Positions 11,641-22,921 of a DNA stretch of 64,000 bases are shown here, piece after piece. The notes beneath the pieces were generated by a model. It was not told the DNA's origin and did no database searches. It saw only the letters and a list, made by a program, of their open reading frames with translations. This DNA is from Primulina eburnea (taxonomy: Eukaryota > Streptophyta > Magnoliopsida > Lamiales > Gesneriaceae): the NCBI RefSeq assembly GCF_022965805.1, contig NC_133104.1:36872682-36936681 (forward strand), written 5' to 3'. Position numbers and translations under genes: made by a program. Every line of letters begins with the position of its first letter. Positions within the stretch are counted from its first letter, which is position 1.

Positions 11641-13277
11641 TGAAAAATATTGTACAAAGTAGGCTGGATGGCCACTTTGGTTAGTATTGTCATATTAACT
11701 CATAAGAAGTTTTTGTAAATATGTGAGGAAAAGCCATTTCTTGATGAAGTGGTTCGTAAATAATGATGGAGCATTGTGAATAAATAAAATGATTGCTCAT
11801 GGAATCCGGTGTAGTTGATATATTTTGAGAGGACTATTCGTTGTGTTGGTTGGCCAAATTGATGAAAAAGTGAAGTTTGTTTATGGCATATCTTGAAACC
11901 TTGGAGACTATTGTTTGAAAATGTGTTTAACAGTTGGTTGGTAACAAGCAGTATTGTCCGGCCATGTTTGCATCAATGTTGGAAAAAAAACAGGCTATTT
12001 GCCGTTTGTTTAGCTTTTAGAAAATTTTGGCAGAGTTTCCCTTATAAATGTGAAATACCAAAAATACTAATACATGCAAACAAATCACAAGAAGCATGTA
12101 TTATGTTAACAACATGTTTCCAATAACAAAGTTTGGCTTTCAAGCCACTTTTTCAAGTCTACACATCAGAAAAACACTTGTCAAACCATGGCAAACAAGT
12201 ACACAAAAGTACACCTACTGTCTCTAGCCTACGTATTTTATTTCTTTTCAATGTGTATGGCACTCCACACATATATGCTCAGTCAGTTGCAAAGATATTC
12301 ATCCAAGTTTGCAAATTTATTTTGGATTAACCGGCGGCACTCACAAAAGGCAAGATTTTCCATTGGTATTTAAGGTACTGCTTGCATCTTCCTTTGAGAT
12401 AAATCATCGATCTTTCCAACTATGTTCCTGCGAAATAAATGGGACCACATGAGAAATAGTAGAGTGTTGATCAACAAATCTATGTTTGTGTGTGCTATAT
12501 GTTTTCATTGATGTGGCACGCGTCACTTTTTTGTGAGATGGAATGAATCTTGCCATTTTGAATTTATGGCTTGCAAGAAATTCCAGAAAATGGGATCTCA
12601 TCCTCAATGAATTTGGTGGAGCATGCTGGTGCAATTCTTGTAAACATATGGAAGATTACATAAGTTTCACAAGTTATAGACCAAGCTCTGAATATGCATA
12701 CCAATGGAGCCACTCTGTTGAGATGCAAGCAGTGGGTGTTGCAAGGTGTAACTCATAAAAAACTCATTCAGACATATTCACAAACACCTTGAGTGCATCA
12801 TGAAATGTGATATATTTTACAATGTTTTTGAGATAGGAGATTGGATAAATGGCGAAACATACCTACCTTGAGAAGGTGTGGCTTGATGTAAAGGAGATTG
12901 ATGATGACAAATTTCAGAAACTTGAATGGCATCACAAAGTCTATGGAGCGGCAGTTTCTTCGGGAAAATCGGTGGGCACCGATGGAGGTTTTGGGGAATT
13001 GACAAAGAAAGAGAAAAAGAAGGGTTCAAGGAAGGTGAGAGGAATTAGGGGGTTCAGGGAATGCACACTTGGATCTAACTTGATGGAAGAAAGACATGAA
13101 CCTCGATCATTTCATCTTCAAGTCCATAGAACCACTCCCTTCTCAATCATAAGATTCCAGGCGGTCTGTGAAGAGCTATTTTGGCCGATTGAGCCAAATT
13201 AGTATAATTCCCAAATAGCCAAAATTGGGCCAAAAATGGCCAAAGTGACCATTGGCCCAAATTGGCTAGGGTGCAGT
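11641..13277 (+). other. Non-coding spacer in place of RT and integrase
   Basis: No pol motif is seen on either strand. A 117-codon frame at 12849-13202 (MAKHTYLEKVWLDVKEIDDD...) is unrecognised and may be chance. The stretch just before the 3' LTR has repeated GGCCAAA/TTGGCC words (13180-13270). The polypurine tract is not clear. Confidence 0.6.
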
Positions 13278-13833
13278 TGTTTAGCCCAAATATCGAAAAT
13301 CCACCAACTATAAGGCTTGCAGAATATGAGAAAGCCTACTGAACAAGTCCATAAGTTATCAGTTGAAGGCCATAACGGAAGAGGTGATCCAAGACGCATC
13401 ATGGGTAGACGTGGGAAATGGCCAAACCGCTTAGGGAAGTTGGACAAAAAGGGAACGAAAGAATCAAAAAAGGCCCCCAACAAATCAATACAAAAAACTC
13501 TACAACAACGCTCCTGCAAAATTTCTTTCATTTGCTCTGTTGTTTATTTCTATTTCCAGCAATCTTCTTCTATATATTTTAGTATGTCCATTCAAATTTC
13601 ATGTAAAAGCTTTGTTCGAATTTATAACAGCATAATAAATGTTGATGCTGTTTATGAATTTCTTCTTTAATTCCATTATATTCCTCATTCCGTGTTCTTA
13701 TTTTTGGAGTCATTTCGAGGGAAATAGAACGAACGATCGAATCGAGAGTCGCAACGCTAGATAAAGAAGTCAGATTATTTCACAAATTGGCACGAACACG
13801 TGCCTGGCACGCCTGCAATTTTTGTGATAAACA
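13278..13833 (+). repeat. 3' LTR of the gag-protease element
   Basis: It begins TGTTTAGCCC and ends GATAAACA, and is 556 bp like its partner. It is followed by the second CATTC target copy. It contains the pyrimidine-rich and TTCCAGCAAT parts also found in the 5' LTR. Confidence 0.9.
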
Positions 13834-13838
13834 CATTC

Positions 13839-14641
13839 ACAAAAGCATTTCTTAATTGGATACCGGTAGAATAGTTCAACCGGACAATCAGACTGAAAAT
13901 CTATTATATATATAAAATAATAATATAATATAATAAAAAATATTTTAAATTCTAAATATCTTAAATATGTATATAAATAATAAAAAAATATATTTATCAA
14001 AATTTAAAATCTAAACAATATATATATAACCAAATATAATTATATTTTTATTTTTATTTAAAAAATTAAATCAAAATAAACTCTAATATTATTAAAATAA
14101 TATTTTTAATAAATTTTAAAATCTGAATAATTATATATATAACTAAAAATAAAATTTAAATTATAAAAAATAATGTTTTATAAAAAATATAAGAAAATAA
14201 TCAAATTTTAATTTTTTTTTTAAAAGTGATAATCGGTCAAATCGGTTTTAACCGACCCCACGAGTTTTTACCTATTTGAATGATTTGACCGGTTTAATCA
14301 TAAAACCTATTTTTAGACTAGGTCCAGATCGGACCTATTGTCGGTCCTTGGTCGAACCAACCAATATAATTTTAAAAACAATGAACAAAAGTATGTTATT
14401 TAAAAAAATCAGTAAATGTGTCGAATAAACCCTAACTTTTGTTTCAGAATTAATTTTTGAAAATCTGAACAATTCTCCTTTAAATAATAATAGAACTTTA
14501 TTTTCATTTAATAAAAATATTCTAAAAATTTATTTTAGTAAATTTATATATTCTCGTGTCACTATCATATACATTTCCAAAATTTTTAAAACCAATAAAA
14601 AATTTTCTTTAATTTTTATCTAAACTTTTAGATTTTCAAAT
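13839..14641. other. AT-rich DNA with a degenerate hAT-MITE-like right end
   Basis: No gene is seen. Positions 14215-14382 are rich in CCGGTT/AACCGG words and end AAAAACAATG, like the termini of the MITE at 14650-15271. It may be an older copy whose left part was split by the LTR element insertion at 13838. Confidence 0.4.
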
Positions 14642-14649
14642 GATTATAT

Positions 14650-15271
14650 CAATGTTTTCAAAACCGGACCGGACCGGCCGGTTGGACCGGTTCAACCGCG
14701 AACCGGCCTCCAGACCGGTCCAGACATAAATAAAAACCCGGAAAACAGGTTTAACCGGAAAAAATCGGTTAAAACCCGGTTCAACCGGAAAAACCGGAAA
14801 CCGGCCGGTCTTCAGGAACCGGCCGGGTCTGTGAAATTATAAAAAAAATTGCCCAGAGATCGGCGACGGTTATTTCAAAAACCGTCGCTATATAGCGACG
14901 GTTAAGAAATAACCGTCGATATTAAGCGACGGTTTTTAAAAAACTTGATGTTTGCTACTTTTTTTATAATTAATCTTGATGTTTACTTGGGCACTTAAAC
15001 TTGATCATCACTATTTGGTTACATGTTATGTGTAATTTGGATTTTTGAATTTGAAAAGTGATGTTTATTTTGATATTTGTTGTAATTTTCATTATAAAAA
15101 TTAAATAAAAACTATAAAAACATAAATAATCAATATTTTACTATTTTATTTATTATATAAAATAAATAAAATATTAATTTTATTGATCCGGTTCGACCGT
15201 CCGGTGGAACCGGTTGAACCATTTTTTAAGGCTTGACCGGTTCGATTAACGGTCCGGTTATAAAAACACTG
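14650..15271. mobile_element. hAT-type MITE with perfect 8-bp target duplication
   Basis: The left end reads CAATGTTTTCAAAACCGGACC. The right end, read on the other strand, is CAGTGTTTTTATAACCGGACC. GATTATAT flanks both sides exactly (14642-14649 and 15272-15279). An 8-bp duplication and CA(A/G)TG ends fit the hAT superfamily. The 622-bp element has no transposase. Both halves are dense in CCGGTT words; a palindromic GCGACGGTT block sits at 14870-14936. Confidence 0.85.
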
Positions 15272-15967
15272 GATTATATCATTCTTAATATAAAAATTAT
15301 ATAATAAAGCATTAATTAAAAATAATTAACACAAAAATATCACATATATGTACGACATCGCGTTCAAATGATCGCTAATTAATTATTAAATTGAAATGTA
15401 TTATGAATGTATTAAATAAAATAATATCTATTATTATATATTAAATTTGAAGCACATATACTAAGGGGTGTATTCATTCTATATTTTCAAAGATTTTTAA
15501 TGACTTTTTTTAAATGATGAACTTTTGTGGAGTTGATGGATTTTTATTGACTTTTATGGAATTTCATAGAATTTTAAAAAAAAATTCATAAACTCTTATA
15601 TATTTTTTTAAAGATTATTGTAGACTTTTGTAAACTTTTTCATAGAATTATATGAATTTTGTAGTTTATAATTGTGATTTTTTTTATTAATTTTTTTAAA
15701 ATAATTATTGGACATAGATAACCTCTTCAATTTTAAATTATTTTTTTATTTATGAATGTAAAGGAATTTTACTTACTTAAAAGTTAAATCAATTTAATTT
15801 GTGAAAAACGACAAATGAACTATCCAATTTATTGAAATCAAAATTTCAATTCTTTATGTCAATTCAATATATTAATGAACAATATTTTTATACGTTCATA
15901 ATAAAATTTTATTAAAATAACACTCAAAATAATGAGTAGTCTTTTATAAAAAAATCTAATCATTAAT

Positions 15968-16203
15968 GACAATTTGATCAACATCGTTCTACATTCCATT
16001 GGCTATGGTATCCCTCAATGTATTAGCATTTGCTCGCTGTTGTTTTTGAGTATTAAATAACTGATCAAAGTCGTCACCTTCATAAACTTGTGCTGATGAA
16101 GACAATTGAGCTTCATTATCTGGTTCAATTTGAAATTCATCAAATTAACACTTCTTTCAAAGAAGATTGTGTAATATAGCACATGCCAATACAAGCCATG
16201 TTA
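15968..16203 (-). pseudogene. Harbinger transposase C-terminal fragment
   Basis: On the minus strand one frame reads WLVLACAILHNLL, then after a stop FDEFQIEPDNEAQLSS, then QKQQRANANTLRDTIANGM. This matches the end of plant PIF/Harbinger nucleases (LACAxLHNF ... EQQRxxANxxR). Two stops and no catalytic part: inactive. Confidence 0.7.
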
Positions 16204-16495
16204 GGGGTGGAAAAAATACCGAATTTTCGGTATACTGAGATTATCGTAACAAAAAAATATTGAATTTACCGAATTTTAAGTATACCGAAAATTTCGGTAC
16301 GGTAACAATACCGAATTTTTCGGTACGATAACGATATCCAATTTGAAAATTTTGGTATATACCAAAATACCGGAAAAATATACAAAAATTTTAAAATATA
16401 TAATATTTTAAAACAATAAATTATAATTTTTTTTAAAATGTAAGGTTTTTTTGGTTCGGTATACCAAAAGTTTTGGTATAGTATCAGTATGAATT
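16202..16495. mobile_element. MITE-like insert rich in TACCGAA/TTCGGTA
   Basis: It begins TAGGGGTGGAAAAAATACC and contains many inverted ACCGAA/TTCGGT words, including TTTCGGTA repeats at 16225-16330 and GGTTCGGTATACC near 16455. It interrupts the Harbinger element immediately beside the transposase fragment. The right end is not sharp. Confidence 0.45.
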
Positions 16496-17109
16496 TGCTT
16501 ATACAATAATTTAAGATATATATTAACTAAAATTAAAGAAAATAATTTAAAATAAAATGTTATATAATAGTTAATAAAAAAATTAAATTTTAATTATGTT
16601 TTTAAAAAGTACAAATAAAAGGAAAAATAAATAGATGATAAAAGAATGAAAGTTTGTATTGAGTATGTGAGTTTGAGAGATTTCTGAATTAAATGTACAT
16701 CCAAATCTTTAGGTTGAATCAAAGACTTTTGTTGACATTTTATTGTTGTACCATAGGCTATAATTCTTGTACTTAGTAGAATTCTATAGAGTCATAAAAA
16801 GTCTATTGACATTTTGAATACCTATAGACTTTTGTAGAGTTTTTAAAAGTCAAGTTTGAATACCACATGACTTTTTAAAATTCTACAAAAGTTTACATTG
16901 TATACCACTAAACTTTTATGGAGTATATAAAAGTCTAGTTTGAATACTTCTAAACTTTTAAACTCCATAAAAATCATTAAAAGTCTATAACCAATACACT
17001 CCCTTAACTGTTTAGTCTGTCAACGTGATAATACCTTCAAATGACATATATAGCATAGAAAAATACAAATTTATTTTCTTTGTTGAAAGGCAAACCGGTC
17101 AAAACCATA

Positions 17110-17890
17110 ATCCTTTTATTATTATGGGAATTCAGGAATCAATTATTCTTAATCTCGGTCAGATAGAAATATCTTAATACTTTTTCTTAACTTTTTTCTA
17201 CTTCAAATCTAAATTCTTTGAATCTTTCAATTGTTTCATACTTGTATTTCATCACATTCACACGCACATACCTAGATTCATCATTAGCAAAGCTAATGAA
17301 GTAGGAATGATCATATTTTGTATTAACACTTAGTGGGTCACACATTTATATGGATCAAATCTAATAGGTCATGTGCGCGTTCTACTTTCTCTTGGAAAGG
17401 GGCTTTGGTCATTTTTTTTTCCAGAAATGACTCTCAAGTAAGAAGAAAGTTTATGTCTGACAAATCAAACATGCCATTTTCCACTAGATTTTTTCACCCT
17501 TCTTTGTTAAATATTACCTAGTCAGACGTGTGCCATTTATGTGCTTGGTTAATACTATCTTGTTTTCTTTTCTCTTGTAGTTTATTACTTTGGACCTTTG
17601 TTTACCACTTCCAAAACAGTCCTAGTCCATATACTTTCCAATGTCCATGTTTCATGCTGTGTAAACAAATATATTTTTGACTTATCGGATAGTAATCTTC
17701 GGAGCATGCTTCTTGTTGGGCTTGTTCTTCTTGGAATGAGCATAATATTTATTTACCTTATTTTGTGGCGTTTTCTTCATCCTAAACGAGGAGCCCATTA
17801 GAAGAACACATGTTTCTTTCTTTATGATGTTCTCATAAGTTATAAGCATGTTGACCAACTATTCAAGGCTGACGAACCTCAAGCTTATTC
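17110..17890 (-). pseudogene. Ty1/copia gag-integrase fragment
   Basis: Read on the minus strand from 17890. The gag end comes first (LVNMLITYENIIKKE, then a basic stretch with many KK, then a broken zinc knuckle CLHSMKHGHWK near 17690-17655). Integrase follows, with MTKAPFQEKVERAHDLLDLIH near 17410 and YFISFANDESRYVRVNVMKYKYETIERFKEFRFEVEK near 17310-17200, ending SIKIFLSDRD. Frames shift and stops are common. Protease and everything after integrase are missing. Confidence 0.75.
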
Positions 17891-18990
17891 ATACATTTCA
17901 TGGGATGAGAACGAACAATAAATCAGTCTCATTTTAATAATATCGAATAATTTAAAGAAATAATCAGTTAGCTCCAATAAACCAGGTCATAAACATGCCC
18001 ACTTTAATCAAACAATATGATGTTTATTGAATCTTTATCTTTAGTGAATTAAATCATTTAACTCCAAATGTGCTAGGATTAACAGATTTATCTCTTCTTT
18101 AGTTCCGTATGAATGATAAAATGGAAAACACATTTCTTCAATCGTCCATATTAAGTCCACGATTGATTCATTTGTTCATATTCTACATTATAATAAAAAA
18201 CTTGAAATTTTACATGTTGAGAACGATGAAGGTTCAGGCGACGGAAGACGGTACAATAGTGGTGCGACTACGTCATACCGGCTTCAAGGTAGTGGCCGAT
18301 GGTTTTGGTTGAGAAAGAGAAAGAGCGAGAGTATTCTTGTTGTCTAGCAACTTATGTCTCGTATGTCTAGACTCAATAATAAATCTACTTGGATCTTAGA
18401 ATCCTAGTATGATTCTTATTAGGTGATTTGCTCAACTGAGACTCATGCTAATTAATATTTGATTAAAACACTATAAACCAATCATTCAAAACTTTTACTA
18501 GTTAGTGTTTGATTGGGATACTCCTAACCAATAAATCAAAACTTTTACTAGGCTTAAATAGGACTTCTATTAGTTAGTGTTTCATTAGGGTATTCCAAGT
18601 CTATTGATCAAACAAAAAATGATTGTGGTGGATTCATCACAATTTTGATCAAAGATAAGATATAACTGATGTGACGAATGTAAACAAATTGTTATAATGA
18701 TGTGAAGGTCAACTTTTCAAAAACCACGGAGTCAAATTCAACCGTCAAAGTCAACTTGGTCAAAGACAATTTGATCAAAGTCAACTAGTCACAGTCAATT
18801 ATCATAGTAATTTTGGTCAAAGTTAACTATCCACTGAATCAAATCATGGCAGTTTCTAATTTTGGAAAACATTCACAAAATTTAGGTAGTTGCACTCTAC
18901 TCAATATTTTAGCAGTCGTGATAACTCTTAAAACTTTCAAATTTGGAATTTGCTTAAAAATCTTTTACAAGCAAAAGGTTTTATCACAAT
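17891..18990. other. Intergenic, AT-rich
   Basis: No convincing gene is seen. Two diverged copies of a phrase about 90 bp long (CTAGTTAGTGTTTGATTGGG at 18497 and a near copy at 18570) and several GGTCAAAGTCAA words (18735-18825) are present. Confidence 0.5.
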
Positions 18991-20295
18991 CAAACTTTAA
19001 TCACAAAATTTAATTATTTGAATTTGACTATCTCAACAGGAACACAAAAATCAATACTTGTATGACCCATAATGGTTCAGAGAAATAGCTAGCATTGAGT
19101 TCACAACTCACGTGATTTGAGAACATGTATTCCTTACACGGGCTTACCCTCACAACTCACGTGATTTGAGAACATTATATTACTTTTACGGGCTTACAAC
19201 TCACGTGATTTGAGAACATGTATTCCTTATACGGGCTTACCCTCACAACTCACGCGATTTGAGAACATTATATTACTTTTACGGGCTTACCCTAATTATA
19301 ACTCAACACTTTAGAACTCAACCCTAATTAGAAATAGCTAGTCGTGAGTTCATCAATCCATTGATCATAAGAATATCATAACTCATTTCTAATTGTATAG
19401 ATCGAATCATGATAAGAGCGCCTCTTAACATCTCTCCATGATTACCTATGTATCACTGATAGTGCTTACAAGAACTTGTATATTATACTTAGCATACAAT
19501 ATGGTTCTTTCATTTTATATATCCCGATCGAATGTGCAACCATTGGTATGTCGAGGGTTGCATATGAATTCAATAACAATATGATGTATCTTTGAGTAAA
19601 CATAGTAGTATTGCTTGTATAATTAGGGAACTACTTTACCCTAAATCATACCTCATACTCTACATAGGGATTCCTTGCACTATTAACTAATAAGATCACA
19701 TAGAATATCTAAACCAATAGACGAGCTTTGAATTCCTAACTACAATATACTGGCTCATATGTGTGTCTCCATTACACCAAATCTCGCCACTTGAAGACCC
19801 TCACGTAGCCGATAAACAACTCAAAGTTTAGCACTAGCACGTAGAGCCTTATTCTTGTCTCGAGTGGTAAGGACTGACGAGACACAACCATAACTGCGGA
19901 TTTATCCACTTGATAAATGATAGCTATTTGAAAAATCCAATGAAGTGTTGTTCAGTGAACACATCATATGAACACTCATTTGTATGACTGAACGTATACA
20001 TTTCCTTACAAATGAAACGTCATACACAAAATCACATATGCTAGTTTCGAGCTCAAGAGACCTTTATCTTTATTTAAGCAGTTGAAACGACTAGGAATGT
20101 ATTTAGAATGTACAGTAACTACGATATGCGTTCCATGATTATTATCATATGTACGACCTCATATTTATTGTTCTACAGTATGTTAATTTTTTATCTATGC
20201 AACTTGTATGTGTATCAAGATAAAGTAAATGTCATAATGAATAAAATGATAAATATTATTAAAATAAAAATTGTTTGTAAATAAGAATTAATAAA
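18991..20295 (-). repeat. Dispersed non-coding repeat R1, copy 1
   Basis: Read on the minus strand it follows the order of 22922-24030. Shared phrases include the TTTATCT...CATGCAAG-like start, CTCGAAACTAGCAT, ATGCAACCCTCGA, CCAATGGTTGCA, GCACTATCAGTGATAC and GCTAGCTATTTCTCTGAACC. The copies are clearly diverged, with many small indels. No protein is coded. It is probably LTR-derived, but ends are not defined. Confidence 0.65.
19101..19292. repeat. Four-unit tandem array with alternating unit types
   Basis: Units of about 45-49 bp start near 19101, 19150, 19195 and 19243, each with ACAACTCACGTGATTTGAGA. Units 1 and 3 share CATGTATTCCTTA; units 2 and 4 share CATTATATTACTTTTACGG. The other R1 copy (23895-23946) has just one comparable unit. 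Confidence 0.85.
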
Positions 20296-20870
20296 GCTCA
20301 TGTCAACAGAGAGTTCACTTGTAGGTCACCTATTTTAACAACATAAAAATAGCTAAAGACCTCGGAGTTAATGACAAGGTCCATTAGGTGGAACTATAAA
20401 AAGGCATAGGCAATGATACGAAAGGAGTTAGGATGGAAATGGGCAAGGGAAACAGAGAAATTACGGGCTCCAAATTTGTAGAAATGATGAATGGGGAATC
20501 AGAGACCATCTTTGAGTTGGTGCTCGAAGCAGGGGAGGAAAGTGGGCTCGATCCTAAGGGACATAAATTATAATGGGAAAAGCAGAAGAGATAGCACCGA
20601 GTTCGCAGAGCTCGGCTTCATCATTAGACTTATACAAAAAGACCTGAGTCTAATACCAAGGTACAATATTGGTAGAAGGCTGAGATGGGGTTTTGGCTTT
20701 GTCCTTAAGACAGTGGGACGAAGGCTTGAGAGCGTTAGGTTGAGGGGGATTTTGAGGACTATCAGTTGAGGAACGTCCAGGAGGATTACAACTCTTCTCT
20801 ACAGATTCATCCCCAAGAGAACCACGGGCTCGAGCGCCTGAGGTAGAATAAGTGGAATTAGGCAAAATAG
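20296..20870 (-). pseudogene. Gypsy-type gag-like (PF04195-like) gene fragment, arm A
   Basis: On the minus strand it starts at ATG 20865 with MPNSTYSTSGARARGS, a Ser/Pro-rich leader to 20650. After a stop it continues CELGAISSAFPI, FEHQLKDGL, FPIHHFYKFGARNFSVSLAHF, NSFRIIAYAF and EVFSYFYVVKIGD. These line up with the plus-strand protein at 22199-22915. The family is the plant domain named putative gypsy-type transposon, found in gag-like positions of retroelements. Frameshifts and stops make it inactive. R1 follows directly. Confidence 0.7.
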
Positions 20871-22198
20871 AAAGCTAGATGATGCGATCCGGGCGAAATG
20901 GACGAGCCGGGTCCGAGCTCTACCGAGTCAGCTATCGAGATGTTGAAGGAAATGAGAGCCGAACGTCTGGATGAAAAGCTTGTTTTCTTGACTAAGTGAA
21001 AGGATCTGCAAACAAGAAGATAACCACGTGAATGGGCGTCGTAGGGGTGTCTGCCGTGACCACTCCGATGCTTAAGTCAGCAGAGAACTCGAGCTAAAAA
21101 CCAATGTAACCAAGAGATGGCTGTGAGATTGGTGTGCAATAAATGTGTGCATTCAATGAGAAAATTATTAGAGAGTAAATGTGAGTAAAGAACCTGATAT
21201 TTATAGTAGAAGATGTAATGATGACATCGTTCTTTATGCTGATCATTAATTATAGTAGGGCGGCTGATTATACCCTATTATTCTGACACATCAAATCATA
21301 CATTAGTCAAGTCCAGCCCACCTGATTTTGTCAACCATTTATGTTATTGTCAGAGATAGGTCGGTCATGCACATCCTACTACGGCGCAATTAAATGCGGC
21401 ACTTATATCGAGATGACCTGGGTGGAATGCTTCTCGGGAGGTAAAACAAGAACTCGGATATCCCATGGCTCGCACGGACTTCCCGGGCACTCGTCTACTC
21501 GGCTCCTGATGAATCCTTCCCGACGACCTGTCTGTCCAACATTCTGAGCATTTAATGGGCCCGCCTTCACTGGATTCCTTCGTAGAACTAACAATCCATT
21601 TATCCCAAATCCCGAGTTGTCCGTATGACCCGAGAATAATCTACGCCCCTGATCTGGGCACCTTTCCATTCCCCTGTCCCGGGCACTTTCCATAGCCCAG
21701 GACATCATGGGACATCACCACTCCCTCCTTAAATAGTCGGGCTAGAGTCATACTCGCTGTCCCGATTAGTCATGCGTGCCCGGTCAGGCAAAGTAATTTG
21801 TCGTTTACTCTTCCGAGACGATAAGAATGACGTCACAATCACCGATGCTGACGTAAGCCCTAAAATTCAAACTTATCTGAAACGTTTCGTATTCCGAGAA
21901 TAATCATCATGATACCTCGATATCTGCCCACGTCCTTTCATATGCCCGGTACAACTTCCGAGGTGCATGTGGGCCGTCCACGTGTCCTTCAATCGACGAT
22001 CCAAATCATTTCCCATTGCTTATATATAGTAGCTTAAGGATTTTTAGAAAATCACTTTCATTTCACAACGTTGGCCAAACTCTGCCGAATTTTCCTCTCA
22101 AGCTTTTCCGACGTGTAACCTCCCTTCTCCGACGATTTCCGCACTTACCAGTCATCCTCTTTCTCCGTAAGTTCCTTCTTCATCTCTTTTACTTTTGA
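20871..22198. promoter_or_regulatory. LTR-like region between two divergent gag-like genes
   Basis: Both flanking gag-like genes point outward from here. A TATA-like box TATTTATAG at 21198-21206 faces the minus-strand gene and TATATATA at 22020-22027 faces the plus-strand gene. The minus-strand half has GCATCGGAGTGGTCACGGCAG-like words typical of Tat-type LTRs near 21030-21075. The plus-strand half (21400-21960) is rich in CCCGGGCA. The two halves are not evident copies of each other over their whole length. Confidence 0.5.
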
Positions 22199-22915
22199 CC
22201 ATGTCAAATTCTACTTCTTCTACCTCTGGGAAAAATGTTAGGGGCCGGTCGAGGATGCATATCGGGTTCCTTCTGAACACTCTGTTCATATCCCAGAAGG
22301 TATTCCCCTTGTCCGCTCTCGTCCTCTCCCAAAACCCAAGGTCTCCTCTTCCCAACCTGCTGGTGCCCAGGATAAGGGGAAGGACAAGGTATCGGGACCC
22401 TTGTGGTTTTCTACTATGACCTCCACCCTTCGCCCGGGTAGTGTAGATGAAATTAGGTCTTTAGGTTCAATCCCTTCCTCCTATAAAATCCAAATTTCCG
22501 GGTCATCTGACCACCCTGATACCCCACCTCCCGGTTTTCAAACCTTCTTTCTGGAACAACTCAAGAGTGTGCTGAGATTCCCAGTCGACCACTTTTTTGA
22601 AGGGGTTGCCCGGTTCTTTGGGCTCCCTATAAATCACATTCACATCAATGCCTTTAGGATTATGGCAGCCACTTTCATTTTGTTTCGTATGAAAACCCTC
22701 CCTAACAACTCCTCCATTTTTCATTATTTTTACTCATGTCGGTTCAATGATGGGGTCTTTTCTTTCATGGCCCGGATGCATTAACGGTTCTTATCTGACA
22801 TCCCTTCATCTTTGAAGGGATGGAAAACAAAATTTTTCTTTCTGCAAATCCCGACCTCTCTCACCTGTTCTACGGGCTTTTTATCTTCCATGCCCCCACA
22901 ACCTGAACTTAGAGT
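22199..22915 (+). pseudogene. Gypsy-type gag-like (PF04195-like) gene fragment, arm B
   Basis: ATG 22201 opens MSNSTSSTSGKNVRG, the same start as arm A. After a frame change it reads STLRPGSVDEIRSLGSIPSS, PPPGFQTFFLEQLKSVLRFP, FEGVARFFGLPINHIHINAF and NNSSIFHYFYSCRFNDGVFSF. Beyond a TAA near 22782 it continues RFLSDIPSSLKGWKTKFFFL. This is the conserved core of the putative gypsy-type transposon domain. A TATA-like box lies about 180 bp upstream. It stops at 22915 where R1 begins, so the remainder of the gene is missing. Confidence 0.75.
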
Positions 22916-22921
22916 AGATGT

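Larger units (their letters stand above)
7737..13833 (+). mobile_element. Complete Tat/Ogre-like gypsy LTR element coding only gag and protease (non-autonomous)
   Basis: Two 556-bp LTRs bound a 6097-bp element. The 5-bp target duplication CATTC is perfect at 7732-7736 and 13834-13838. The inside holds a primer-site-like sequence, a gag region and a protease region, then about 1.6 kb without recognisable coding sequence. No reverse transcriptase, RNase H or integrase motif is seen, so it would depend on proteins from a related full element. By hand I count about 30 differences between the LTRs (about 5%), so insertion is not very recent. Confidence 0.88.
15465..17003 (-). mobile_element. PIF/Harbinger-type element with a decayed transposase end
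   Basis: The outer ends are GGGGTGTATTCATTCTATA on the left and, read inward from the right, GGGAGTGTATTGGTTATAG. They are flanked by TAA/TTA, the usual target of this superfamily. Both subterminal regions repeat words such as GACTTTTATGGA and AAAAGTCTA. The inside carries a Harbinger transposase C-terminus on the minus strand and a nested MITE-like insert. Confidence 0.7.

Noticed and set aside
12849..13202. 117-codon open frame near the 3' LTR of the gag-protease element
   Set aside because: No recognisable motif; could be chance. Kept only as a note in the spacer entry.
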